Positions 1 through 8,419 of a stretch of DNA of 64,000 nt are shown piece after piece. The notes beneath the pieces were generated by a model, which was not told the origin of the DNA, made no database searches, and saw only the letters and a list, made by a program, of their open reading frames with translations. The stretch comes from Nitrospinia bacterium (GTDB taxonomy: Bacteria > Nitrospinota > Nitrospinia > Nitrospinales > JAJDAT01). Within the stretch, counting starts at the first letter, position 1; every line of letters begins with the position of its first letter. The position numbers and the translations under genes are program-made. The stretch lies in the NCBI GenBank assembly GCA_029261715.1, contig JAJDAT010000025.1, positions 434,001 through 498,000 of the forward strand, given 5' to 3'.

Positions 1-8
1 TTTGGGCC

Positions 9-187
9 ACTTTTTTCGCCATAAAAATTTTGCTTATGAATTGGGTAGGAGTCTGCAACTCACTAAATTAAAAAGAGTTACAAGAACGGTAGGGTAATCG
101 TTTGTGAGTTGTTAAACCTTGTTTCCTGGCTCTCACGCTGGTAACCCCACGCGTGGGACGGGGTTCGATTCCTATTGAGGCTATACT
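9..187 (+). repeat. Dispersed tRNA-like repeat, copy A
   Basis: The first part (9-46, with TCGCC and CTTATGAATTGGGTAG) and the last part (101-187) match copy B at 25014-25125; about 55 bases between them are extra here. The 3' part looks like the end of a tRNA: CTCACGCTGGTAAC resembles an anticodon arm, GGGTTCGATTCC a T-arm, and TGAGGCTA an acceptor 3' strand. No D-arm or matching 5' acceptor strand is present, so it is not a functional tRNA. Related 3' ends occur at 44611-44653, 47085-47133 and 49401-49432. It lies downstream of pqiC. No gene is seen in 1-364. Confidence 0.6.
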
Positions 188-364
188 TTTCAATAGTTTT
201 TATAGCAACCTGAACTCAGTATCCGCTTTGGGTCGTTTGCAGGCTTACAAACGCCGCGATAGGATGTGTTTTTTTCATACTAATTTTATATATCCATCTT
301 TGAATGTTATGCAAAAGACTCATATTTTAGTAACTCTATAGCAGTTAGTTTTTGAGTTAAAATG

Positions 365-979
365 TCAAGGCGAGAATGATTGAATTGATTTAGCGATCTC
401 AACACTTAACTTCTCCAAATTTCTATTCATTCCTGTAACTAGCGAATCGTAATCTTGACTATCCGAAGCTTCTTTAAACTTTGATTTTTTCATCACAAGA
501 ACTTCTTTGCCATAGTTGCGAAAAATGGCCCAACGGCATTCCAAAAAGCTATCGCCTCCTAATTCGCCATCGTATTTTGTAATCGATACCGTAACTTGAT
601 ACTCAATTGGCATTGTTCCTTTCCAAGGAAAAACGGCAACTTGGTCCGTCAATAATAAAATGGAAAGGTTCTCCGCAAGAACCCTTGAAAAGTTTTCTTC
701 CAGGGGTTCCGCCCATCTGTGAAACTCGGACAATTGAACTTGGTTCGCGCTAATTCGATTTAAAATATTAGGCCGGTTTAGATAGGAAGGGAATTCAATT
801 GGTCCAACGCCTATCGTTATTTTTTGAGGCGATTGATTTAATTTGTCAGGACTAGCTTTTGAAATTGGAGTTAATACAAAAAATTTCGACTGTTTTGTCG
901 AAGCGGCACATCCTCCAAGAATTGAAATATAGGCGCAAAATAGTAAAATTAAGGGTCTTTTTAATAAAAACGTTTTCAT
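365..979 (-). CDS. pqiC: PqiC-type outer-membrane lipoprotein (ABC-type transport auxiliary family)
   Basis: A 204-residue lipoprotein: a basic N-terminus, a hydrophobic stretch and a lipobox ending LGGC (Cys about 24) predict signal peptidase II processing and lipid anchoring. The rest matches the PqiC/DUF330 family (FFVLTP near the mature start, IGVGPIEFPSYLNRP, RWAEPLEENFSRVLAENL). In E. coli, PqiC is the outer-membrane partner of the MCE protein PqiB, helping lipids cross the periplasm. It is the last gene of the pqiA-pqiA-pqiB-pqiC operon and shares one base with pqiB. Length is normal. Family and context agree, so the assignment is firm; the lipid carried is unknown. Confidence 0.9.
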   Translation of the reverse strand: MKTFLLKRPLILLFCAYISILGGCAASTKQSKFFVLTPISKASPDKLNQSPQKITIGVGPIEFPSYLNRPNILNRISANQVQLSEFHRWAEPLEENFSRVLAENLSILLLTDQVAVFPWKGTMPIEYQVTVSITKYDGELGGDSFLECRWAIFRNYGKEVLVMKKSKFKEASDSQDYDSLVTGMNRNLEKLSVEIAKSIQSFSP

Positions 980-2835
980 TATCTAGATCCGGCTCCTGTT
1001 TTTCCATAAAGTAAAGCGTCGGGATGTCGCGCAAGGTAGTCGGATAAGATTCGAATAGAGCGAGCCGCCGAAGAAATTTCTTGGAGCGTATTGTCTAATT
1101 CATATCTTAATGGAGATCCAACTGCAATACTTTCATCCGCTGTTGACAGGGTTTTTTGGCCCTGGGTAAGGGCTGTTTGAGTTTTATCTAAAGTCCCTAT
1201 TAAATTGGAAGATATAGGTTCAATTTTATCGTTAACTTCTTTCACGAGGCCTCTTATATCTTTTAAGGCGCCACGGAGATCGCTCCCCGCTGTAGATAAA
1301 GTTTCTTCGAACTGACCCTCTGCGTTTGCTATTGATGTTTGGCTTTGCTCAAGGGTTTGCCTGGCAATTAAGGTTGTTTCCGAAATTTCATTTGTGACAA
1401 TGTCTAGCTTAGCATTCAGGTTGTCGGTCAATTGTTGAAAACCTTGCAACGATGTATTGAGGATTTCCACTGATTCCATCAATTGATCAGATCTTACCAG
1501 CCGGTTTACCCCTTGAACTGTGTCTATCAAATTAACAACCAATTCCTCCAAAGGAAGGTTTTTAATATCGGCAAGGATTTCCGTAGCTGATTCGGCCACT
1601 TCGTCAAGGGTGGAGGGAACCGTAGGGATTTCAATATACTCACTATCCCCACCAACCAGCTTTATCGGAGTGTCTGGGAAAAAATCAAATTCTACAAATA
1701 ATTGACCCGTCAGCAAGCTGCCCGTTTGAACTCGCGCCTTCAGTCCGCGTTTAATGAATAAAGGAACGGTTTGTTGCGGACTGGATTCTCGGCCAATTCT
1801 CTTTATCCGTTCTGGTTCTAGAGCGATTATCACGGGGATCCGAATAGCAATAGTACTTCTATTAACCTCCATTGTGATGTCTTTTACAGTCCCAACTCTG
1901 ATTCCTCTAAATTCGACAGGAGCTCCAACTTTGAGGCCGCGGACGGAACCCTCAAAATACATTATAAAGAGTTCCTGTTTGGAAAAATTTTCACGCGTAG
2001 CCTGGTAACTTTTATATAATTTAAAAACAGAATCTTCTTTAACTGGTTTTGCCTTCTCTGCTGTCAAAGGAGATTCAAAAGCAATCCCGCCTCCAATGAG
2101 AGCTTCAAGTGACTGCGTTTTCACTCGAATACCATCCGCATCCATTGAGAAATCTATCCCGCTTAAATTCCAAAACTTAGTATTATTTTTTATCAATTGA
2201 TCGTGGGGAGCTTTAATAAATATATGCAGGTTGACGCTTTTTTTATCTTCCGCCATTTCATACCCTAAAACGTTGCCCACATTTATTTCACGAAAATAAA
2301 CTGGAGAGCCTGCGCTTAGAGAACCTAACGATTCAGATTTTAATAAAAATTTCCGACCGGGTTCGTTTAGCTTGATAATTGGAGGTTCTTCAAGCGCCAT
2401 AAATTCTTTTGCCGGTTCTCCCGATCCAGGCTCAAATTCTATATAAGATCCGGAGACCAATGTATCCAAGCCAGTTATATTTGTCGCGCTGATCCTTGGT
2501 CGCACTACCCAAAACTTGGCATCCTCTGTTAAATGAGGCTCTGCATCTTTATTTAAAGTCGCCGTCACAAGTACATGAGAAAGATCTCTACTAAAAGTTA
2601 CATGGTTGACTTCTCCCATCTCTACCGCTCTATATTTCACTTTTGTTTTATCTGGTTCAAGTCCGGATCCATCTTTAAATTTAATCGTTATTGTTGGTCC
2701 TTTTTCCGAGATGGTTTTATACGTTAACCAACCTCCGATACCCGCCGCAATTAAAGGAATCAGCCAGATTATTGAAAATCCCGTTTTATTTTGAACTCTA
2801 GCCTCTGGCAAAGTTTCTGAGTTATCTTGAGTCAT
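979..2835 (-). CDS. pqiB: PqiB, inner-membrane-anchored triple-MCE lipid transport protein
   Basis: A 618-residue protein with one N-terminal membrane helix (about residues 20-40, GFSIIWLIPLIAAGIGGWL) and three MCE/MlaD domains in series (about 47-115, 160-255 and 285-395), each starting with an x-F-x-G/S-G-L-type strand and a V-x-y-R-x-v-x-V-G turn. The C-terminal 200 residues are helical coiled-coil, expected to form the PqiB needle that bridges the periplasm. In E. coli PqiB forms a hexameric tunnel with inner-membrane PqiA and outer-membrane PqiC, and that whole set is present here. Its start overlaps the upstream pqiA-like gene by four bases, implying translational coupling. Length and domain number match PqiB rather than single-MCE MlaD. 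Confidence 0.93.
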   Translation of the reverse strand: MTQDNSETLPEARVQNKTGFSIIWLIPLIAAGIGGWLTYKTISEKGPTITIKFKDGSGLEPDKTKVKYRAVEMGEVNHVTFSRDLSHVLVTATLNKDAEPHLTEDAKFWVVRPRISATNITGLDTLVSGSYIEFEPGSGEPAKEFMALEEPPIIKLNEPGRKFLLKSESLGSLSAGSPVYFREINVGNVLGYEMAEDKKSVNLHIFIKAPHDQLIKNNTKFWNLSGIDFSMDADGIRVKTQSLEALIGGGIAFESPLTAEKAKPVKEDSVFKLYKSYQATRENFSKQELFIMYFEGSVRGLKVGAPVEFRGIRVGTVKDITMEVNRSTIAIRIPVIIALEPERIKRIGRESSPQQTVPLFIKRGLKARVQTGSLLTGQLFVEFDFFPDTPIKLVGGDSEYIEIPTVPSTLDEVAESATEILADIKNLPLEELVVNLIDTVQGVNRLVRSDQLMESVEILNTSLQGFQQLTDNLNAKLDIVTNEISETTLIARQTLEQSQTSIANAEGQFEETLSTAGSDLRGALKDIRGLVKEVNDKIEPISSNLIGTLDKTQTALTQGQKTLSTADESIAVGSPLRYELDNTLQEISSAARSIRILSDYLARHPDALLYGKTGAGSR

Positions 2836-3473
2836 TGTTTATCTTCCTTGATCGAGTCCCAAATTAGTCTAGGATCAAAGCTCATCGCCGCAAACATTGT
2901 TATTACGACAACGCCAGCAAAAAAGGTGGCGCCGGCTCCAGGTTCAATGGTCGCGAGAGATCCTAATTTAACGAGCGCGACCAAAATGGAGACCATAAAA
3001 ATATCCACCATTGACCAACGGCCGACCGCTTCGATAATTCGATATAGTCTAGTCCGATCCTTTGGACGCCACTGTGATTTCCTGCGAACAGAAATTAAGA
3101 GGTAAACAAGTCCAAAAAGCTTTAGCATTGGCACAGTAACGCTGGCAAAAAATATTAAGAGAGCCAGCGGCCACATTCCGCTTTCAATAAGAGCTTTGAC
3201 TCCGCTTAGAATTGTATCGGGCTCTCCTTTACCCATAGATATAACGGTCATAACTGGCAAAGTATTCGCTGGGATATAAAGAATAAAAGCTGTAATCACC
3301 AAAGCCCAAGTTCGCGCTATGCTATTTGGTTTTCTCTCTTGTAACGTTGCGTCGCAATAGGGACAAATCAGTTCAGGTATTTTGGCGGTCCTTTCAACAT
3401 GGCTCAAGTGGCCGCATAATCGGCAATTAACCAAATCCGCTTTTTTAGCTGTCGTAAAGTTTGAGGTTATCAA
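2832..3473 (-). CDS. Paraquat-inducible protein A domain protein (second PqiA half)
   Basis: A 213-residue inner-membrane protein with an N-terminal zinc-ribbon-like motif (CRLCGH at 18-23 and CPYC at 38-41) followed by about four membrane helices, as in a PqiA domain. E. coli PqiA is one polypeptide of about 417 residues containing two such units; here the units are two adjacent genes. This one overlaps the previous gene by four bases and pqiB by four bases, so all are likely one transcript. Inferred role: inner-membrane component supplying lipids to the PqiB tunnel. I did not give it the symbol pqiA because it corresponds to only half of that protein. Confidence 0.88.
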   Translation of the reverse strand: MITSNFTTAKKADLVNCRLCGHLSHVERTAKIPELICPYCDATLQERKPNSIARTWALVITAFILYIPANTLPVMTVISMGKGEPDTILSGVKALIESGMWPLALLIFFASVTVPMLKLFGLVYLLISVRRKSQWRPKDRTRLYRIIEAVGRWSMVDIFMVSILVALVKLGSLATIEPGAGATFFAGVVVITMFAAMSFDPRLIWDSIKEDKQ

Positions 3474-4084
3474 TTAGAGTTCAACCTTTCAGAAACAATT
3501 TCAGGGTCCCACGAGTAATCTGCCGCCGCTGTTGTTAGTATTAGACTGGCGAAAGAAAAAAGAGCGATGCCCGGGATGACCTCCGCTAGATCGGATAATT
3601 TAACGTAAGCGACAAAAACTCCCAATAAATAAACTTCCATCATAGCCCAGGGGGAAAGGGTTTGAATCGCTCTAAAGACAGTCTTTAATTTCCAGGGGGT
3701 TTTATTGAACTTTAAGGGCAACACAATGTAAATCATTCCAAGTAGTTTAATCAAAGGAGCCATTATGCTGGTCAAAAATACCAAAAATGAAAGACCTAAC
3801 ATTCCTTTATCGAAAAGATCGAAAACTCCCGTTATTAAATTGTTGATTTGAGCTCGTCCCTCGAATTGAAACGTCATAAAGGGAAAAATATTGGCCAAGA
3901 CGAAAAGGATCAGACCTGAAAGAGAAAAAGCAAGGGTTCGATTTAAAGCGTCTTTTTTTTTATGGGATAAGACTGCGTCGCAACGTACGCATTGCGCCGA
4001 TTGATCTGGTTTAAGCGGTACTTTATATTGAAGCAAATCGCAATCGTGGCACGCGATTAATGGTTTCATTTGCTTATTAAACAT
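3470..4084 (-). CDS. Paraquat-inducible protein A domain protein (first PqiA half)
   Basis: A 204-residue protein with a zinc-ribbon-like N-terminus (CHDC at 13-16, CVRC at 34-37) and four predicted membrane helices, including LSGLILFVLANIFPFM. It is the first gene of the pqi operon and is followed with a four-base overlap by a paralogous half. Together the two equal one fused E. coli-type PqiA in size and order. The 500 bases upstream are AT-rich, and the promoter probably lies just beyond 4084, where TATAAT-like sequence reads on the minus strand. Confidence in the family is high; the division of labour between the halves is unknown. Confidence 0.88.
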   Translation of the reverse strand: MFNKQMKPLIACHDCDLLQYKVPLKPDQSAQCVRCDAVLSHKKKDALNRTLAFSLSGLILFVLANIFPFMTFQFEGRAQINNLITGVFDLFDKGMLGLSFLVFLTSIMAPLIKLLGMIYIVLPLKFNKTPWKLKTVFRAIQTLSPWAMMEVYLLGVFVAYVKLSDLAEVIPGIALFSFASLILTTAAADYSWDPEIVSERLNSN

Positions 4085-4584
4085 TTATCGCTAAAAACAA
4101 TAAATACGAGGACCAATATTTATTATCCACTATAGGTTTTTAATTATTTATATATATTAATTATAACCTCACTCAGGGAAAATTAATACTGGATAAAAAA
4201 TAGATATTGTAATTGGGATATATTGTATTTTTTCAAATGCATTTTCATAAGAGCAGGTTGAACAATGAAACTAAACAGGGGTTTTCTCCTTCAGCATAAC
4301 TAATAGAGCCTTTTTAAATAGCAGAAGAGTCATCAGATATATGTAAAGCGATTATGAAAAGTGGCCGAAGGTCTGTTAAATGATAGCTAGTTAGGATCTT
4401 CGATAGTTTAACGTTTTTACATGTTTTTTTGAGGGGGTTGCTCTACTTTTCCTTGCTTTCATTAGCCTATTCTAGAGGAAATTAAACCCCTTACCTCCCT
4501 GGACATCATCACTGACCGACTTTGAAAAGAATGCATTTCATTTTTTAGAAATCGGATTATATACGGTTATGATTTTGATGCCAT
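4085..4584. other. Intergenic, no gene seen
   Basis: 500 bases of AT-rich sequence between the start of the pqi operon and the end of the metallo-beta-lactamase gene. It should hold the pqi promoter near 4085-4170, where AT-rich sequence with TATAAT-like words reads on the minus strand. I see no convincing reading frame, RNA or strong hairpin. Confidence 0.5.
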
Positions 4585-6018
4585 TCAATGATTGTCTGCA
4601 AAGGGGCCGGCAAATGGTAGCTGGAATGAATGCCAGGTCTTTTTGAGGGAGGGTTTCTCCTTTTTTTGAGCCATGACAATATTTGTACCATTGGAACGGG
4701 CATTGATATGCCCCAATTTAATTTTAATTTTCTTTTTATTTATACTGGTTTCTCGCGCGAGCTCCGTGGAAAAGACCAATGGGAATTTGCCGCGACTATA
4801 TTTAGCAGCCGCTCCCATTGCATCAGGTAATGGATGATCGTGCGAACCGTTATCACCAGACGAAAAAACGGTTGCGTTAGGTGAGACCGATTGCAAATAG
4901 GGTAAGTCAAAGTCTGATGAACCGTGGTGGCAGGCTTTGTTTACATCTGCTCGGAATATTGACATATTCTGATATCGTTCTTTGAGATAGGTTTGTGCTG
5001 GTTGATTAAGATCGCCGCCAAATAAAAATGTCGTTTCCCCATAAACAAGTCTGAGAACAATACTATTGCCATTGATTGTGTGAGATTCAGAAGGCGCTGG
5101 ATGTGGATTTGTTGCCGAAATGTTGTGAGGATCAGGAAATGCTCTCAGCCGAATAGCGCCTGATAGTCTTGTTGTTACTGGGCCTAATACCTCAAACCTC
5201 ATATCCGGCCCGGTGTCTTGCAGGATCGGATGTGGCTTTTCTGTTTTACGTCTGACCAAACGCTGCATGTTATTCAGTCTATTATTATCGTGGGCGCTAA
5301 TAGCAGCTTTTAGGAACTTGGAAAATTTGTTAGCTGTATTGTTTTTAGTCAACAATAAATCTGAATTTACCAACTCACGCGCAGAGTCGATATCCCCTAA
5401 ATCAACGCTAATTGAGCGTGTCTTATCTGAATGTTTTACGACGTTGCCAAGATTCAAGTCTTTTTGTGCGCCAACGCCATAGCGAGTTAAACCGTTATGA
5501 TAAAGGGTTCCTACGGTGATTTTTTTAGAAGCTAGGATTTTGGTTAGTCCCACGTAATGATCAGCATCGAAATGGCTGACAATAATTGCATTGATATGTA
5601 GTGAACTACGGGGATTTATGCCCAAGGCTTTATCGGCCCGTTGCAGGTTTTTCAGTCGCTTCATTAATTCGGTGAAGAAGCCGGAATTTGGGCCTCCATC
5701 AATAATCACAATTGCGCCTTCAGCTTCGATTAGAGTTGCATCGCCTTGGCCAACGTCTAGATAGAAGATTTTGAGTTGTTGTTTTTTTGAGAGTCTGCTT
5801 AACTCAACGAAGCCTTGTTGGGTTTGGAGTTTACTATTTTTATCTGGCTTCGGCATAGTCGAGGCCTTGACCCATCCATCGGTGATGCTGGCTTCGTCAA
5901 TATGAACTCTGGCTCCTAACAGCAATTGTTGGCTACCTGAAGAATCGGGAGAATTGCTTCGATGCCTCACAAGGAAGGTGCCTGATTTTTTGATATAACG
6001 GATGGAGGTCATAGCCAT
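4585..6018 (-). CDS. ComEC-like metallo-beta-lactamase-fold hydrolase with N-terminal SH3-like domain
   Basis: A 477-residue soluble protein with no signal peptide or membrane helix. Residues about 80-430 are a metallo-beta-lactamase fold of the ComEC/Rec2 C-terminal type: FYLDVGQGDATLI opens the fold, SHFDADHY gives the HxDxDH metal motif, FLFGGDL supplies a later metal-binding Asp, and ACHHGSSDF and DNGSHDHPLP follow. The first 75 residues (LLLGARVHID, GWVKAST, QGFVEL) look like a bacterial SH3 domain. The competence-channel membrane part of ComEC is absent, so this is a stand-alone hydrolase, possibly acting on nucleic acid or phosphoesters. A GGGA-type ribosome site precedes ATG 6018. It is a single gene between two gene-free stretches, so context says little. 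Confidence 0.8.
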   Translation of the reverse strand: MAMTSIRYIKKSGTFLVRHRSNSPDSSGSQQLLLGARVHIDEASITDGWVKASTMPKPDKNSKLQTQQGFVELSRLSKKQQLKIFYLDVGQGDATLIEAEGAIVIIDGGPNSGFFTELMKRLKNLQRADKALGINPRSSLHINAIIVSHFDADHYVGLTKILASKKITVGTLYHNGLTRYGVGAQKDLNLGNVVKHSDKTRSISVDLGDIDSARELVNSDLLLTKNNTANKFSKFLKAAISAHDNNRLNNMQRLVRRKTEKPHPILQDTGPDMRFEVLGPVTTRLSGAIRLRAFPDPHNISATNPHPAPSESHTINGNSIVLRLVYGETTFLFGGDLNQPAQTYLKERYQNMSIFRADVNKACHHGSSDFDLPYLQSVSPNATVFSSGDNGSHDHPLPDAMGAAAKYSRGKFPLVFSTELARETSINKKKIKIKLGHINARSNGTNIVMAQKKEKPSLKKTWHSFQLPFAGPFADNH

Positions 6019-6286
6019 ATTCCCTATCTAAGTGGAAAAACTGATAAGTTAATTACCTATAGTTGATAGAGCAAAAGCTCAATTTTTTATTATATTACAT
6101 TATGTATAACCAAAATAGGTGATACTATTTTAAAGAGAGTGAAATGGTTCCACAATTAATTTTTGCATGTAAAACATAAAGCTTTAGGGGAAAATTTATG
6201 GACCTTTTTACAATGTATAATATATTCACAGCATTGTTTTGGCATTTTGGCTGAGAGGGGTGATCTGTCCTAATCTCTGGGGGGGA

Positions 6287-8164
6287 TTAAAGTTTCTGGT
6301 GGGAAGGTTGGGGCGAGAAGCGAGAAGAAAATGGGTTTAAAGCTTTCAAGTATCGCCACCCAACTTTCCAGGATAGTTTTAGCAGGTTCAAAGTGATTAC
6401 TACCATCAAAGGACCACATGCAAAATAATTGCGAACCCAATAGAAGCTCCCTGTTCTATTCTTAAATGATAAAAAATAAACCAGGCGACTAGCTTGTATG
6501 ATGTCAATTTTTTGTTGAATAGCTTCCAAGTCGTCAAGGGTTATGGTCAATATATTCCCATCCTTATCCTCGTAGGGCCGGACATCCAGGGTAAAAGTAT
6601 CACGAGTTTTCTGGAAAACCATCACAAATGAATCGTTTTTTCCATCAATCTCAACGCGAAGTTTAAAAGCTTTGAAAATTCTTTGAGAGACTTTATCCAG
6701 CCAATTTGGGCTCCAATTTTTGTGGAAACTATCATAACTTGGAAGATAATAAGATCTCATAAAATCATTCCTGGCCTTTTGGGTTTGATTCTGCAAACGG
6801 AGAAAATACAACCAAAAAATGGATCTAAATAGTAATTGGCCTAAAATCCCTAAGGTTCCCGAACTTCCCTTAAACATAATAAATATGCCATCCGTAGTTC
6901 CATAACAGGAAGCGAGCAGGCTTCTTAATTTTTCCTGTCCAATATTCTCCAATCCGACTACCGATCCAAAGTTATTGTAGTTGTCCCAGTCAAATGATTT
7001 AATAAGATTTTTATTTTTATATTCCTTAAAAATTTGAGTCCCTGGATAAGGAGTCATTATGAAATAAATAGCTTGTCTATATAATCCAAAGTTTTTGGCA
7101 AAATCAGAATATTTTCTAATGTTTTTTTCAGTTTCGTGAGCATGCCCGATAATAAGAAAGGCATCTATTCCTAATTTGTTTTCCTGAAGGATACGAATAG
7201 CCTTTTCATTTTTATTGACTGATCCGCCCTTTCTGAGTTTTTTAAAGGTTTCCGAATCAGGGCTTTCGATACCCAAACTAATTCTCTCAAATCCGATATG
7301 CGCCAAATCTTTCATTAAGTGTTGGCAACGGACAATGTCGTCCGGTCGTGATTCGGTCATGATCCGGAAATTGGTCAGGTTACGTTTGAACATCAGTTCG
7401 AGTATCTTTTCCACCCGTCCAGGATCAAATAAAAAAATGGAGTCCGAAATTTTGATAAATTTCTTATGATGTTTGTCGTGAATCTGTTCCAACTCTTCTA
7501 CAAAATGTTCCGGACTTCTGTTACGAAGATTTTGATTCATAGTGTCGTTTGCGCAGAAGGTGCATTTCGCGATGCAACCCCTTGAGCTGTACACCGTGTC
7601 GACGGAATAGGCATCTCCTTTTTCACCGAATCGGACGGGACGGAGTCGCCTAGATGGTAGTGGAAGGCTATCTAAATCATGAATGAGGGCGGCGGGTGAA
7701 TTGTGTTGGATTGAATCGCCTTCTTTAAAAGATAAACCCAAAACGCTTTTATCGGGACCATGTAATATAAGGTCTCTTAATGGAAGTTCTCCCTCGCCGC
7801 GAATCACAGCATCGACATTGGGATCCTCCAATACTTCGTCTGGCAGGGCCGTAGGATGGTAACCTCCCATAACTACATAGATACCCGCCTCTTTTGCTAT
7901 TCGGGCATATTCCCGGGCGCTATTATAACCAGGGGTCATGGCTGAAATGCCTACCATATCGAACTTATTTCTTTGGATACTTTTTTTGAACTCTTTGAAG
8001 GGATTTGTGCTATTCGGACTCACAGGAATGCTGACATGCTCGACACTCTGTTCGATAAACGCTCCTAAATGGCACAATTCAGTTAAATCCTGTATGTATC
8101 TATAATTCAGGAGTTCTAATTTGTGTTGAGGGGTTATGAGAGCGATTCGTTTAAAGTAAGCCAT
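6287..8164 (-). CDS. B12-binding-domain radical SAM enzyme
   Basis: About 625 residues. The N-terminal 150 residues are a cobalamin-binding Rossmann-like domain (FDMVGISAMTPGY, YVVMGGYHPTALPDE, DAVIRGEGE). Then comes the radical SAM domain with the CxxxCxxC [4Fe-4S] motif in SSRGCIAKCTFC (Cys 197, 201 and 204 counted from the ATG), GFERISLGIESP and a TPYPGT segment. This is the class B methylase-like architecture used for methylation or rearrangement of unactivated carbons, often in lipid or natural-product pathways. ATG at 8164 is preferred because GAGGA lies correctly before it; the frame opens with TTG at 8176. It is divergent from the 8420 gene array, separated by about 255 bases. Substrate unknown; membership of the neighbouring pathway is inferred. 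Confidence 0.88.
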   Translation of the reverse strand: MAYFKRIALITPQHKLELLNYRYIQDLTELCHLGAFIEQSVEHVSIPVSPNSTNPFKEFKKSIQRNKFDMVGISAMTPGYNSAREYARIAKEAGIYVVMGGYHPTALPDEVLEDPNVDAVIRGEGELPLRDLILHGPDKSVLGLSFKEGDSIQHNSPAALIHDLDSLPLPSRRLRPVRFGEKGDAYSVDTVYSSRGCIAKCTFCANDTMNQNLRNRSPEHFVEELEQIHDKHHKKFIKISDSIFLFDPGRVEKILELMFKRNLTNFRIMTESRPDDIVRCQHLMKDLAHIGFERISLGIESPDSETFKKLRKGGSVNKNEKAIRILQENKLGIDAFLIIGHAHETEKNIRKYSDFAKNFGLYRQAIYFIMTPYPGTQIFKEYKNKNLIKSFDWDNYNNFGSVVGLENIGQEKLRSLLASCYGTTDGIFIMFKGSSGTLGILGQLLFRSIFWLYFLRLQNQTQKARNDFMRSYYLPSYDSFHKNWSPNWLDKVSQRIFKAFKLRVEIDGKNDSFVMVFQKTRDTFTLDVRPYEDKDGNILTITLDDLEAIQQKIDIIQASRLVYFLSFKNRTGSFYWVRNYFACGPLMVVITLNLLKLSWKVGWRYLKALNPFSSRFSPQPSHQKL

Positions 8165-8176
8165 CTTATTCCTCAA

Positions 8177-8419
8177 AAGTCATTTTTAAAATATGATCTT
8201 CCAATTAGGTTAGATAATTGTACATCAGAGAGGAGTTGGTTGGATAAGTTTTTATTCAAACATTAAGCTTAAAATTATCACTAAATTTTCTCAATTAGGA
8301 GTCATGGAAAATTTCTTGAAGTGTTGTATCATTAGCTATGGCAACTCCTTGTTAAATAAATTGATAAATGATAATGTTCACCTCAATGGTTAATCTAATC
8401 TCCGGTTTGGAGGATTTGT
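8177..8419. promoter_or_regulatory. Divergent intergenic region between radical SAM gene and exporter array
   Basis: This 243-base AT-rich segment separates two oppositely transcribed genes, so promoters in both directions must lie here if each has its own. A GGAGG ribosome site ends it just before ATG 8420. A widely spaced AGGAGT...ACTCCT pair at about 8297-8352 could be chance. I could not fix a promoter. Confidence 0.4.

Noticed and set aside
101-187. Functional tRNA gene at the left edge
   Set aside because: The T-arm and acceptor-like 3' strand are visible, but there is no D-arm or matching 5' acceptor strand.
153-341. 62-codon plus-strand frame at the left edge
   Set aside because: It runs through the tRNA-like repeat and its product looks random.
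8297-8352. AGGAGT...ACTCCT inverted repeat before the exporter gene
   Set aside because: The arms are only six bases and more than 40 bases apart, so chance is likely.
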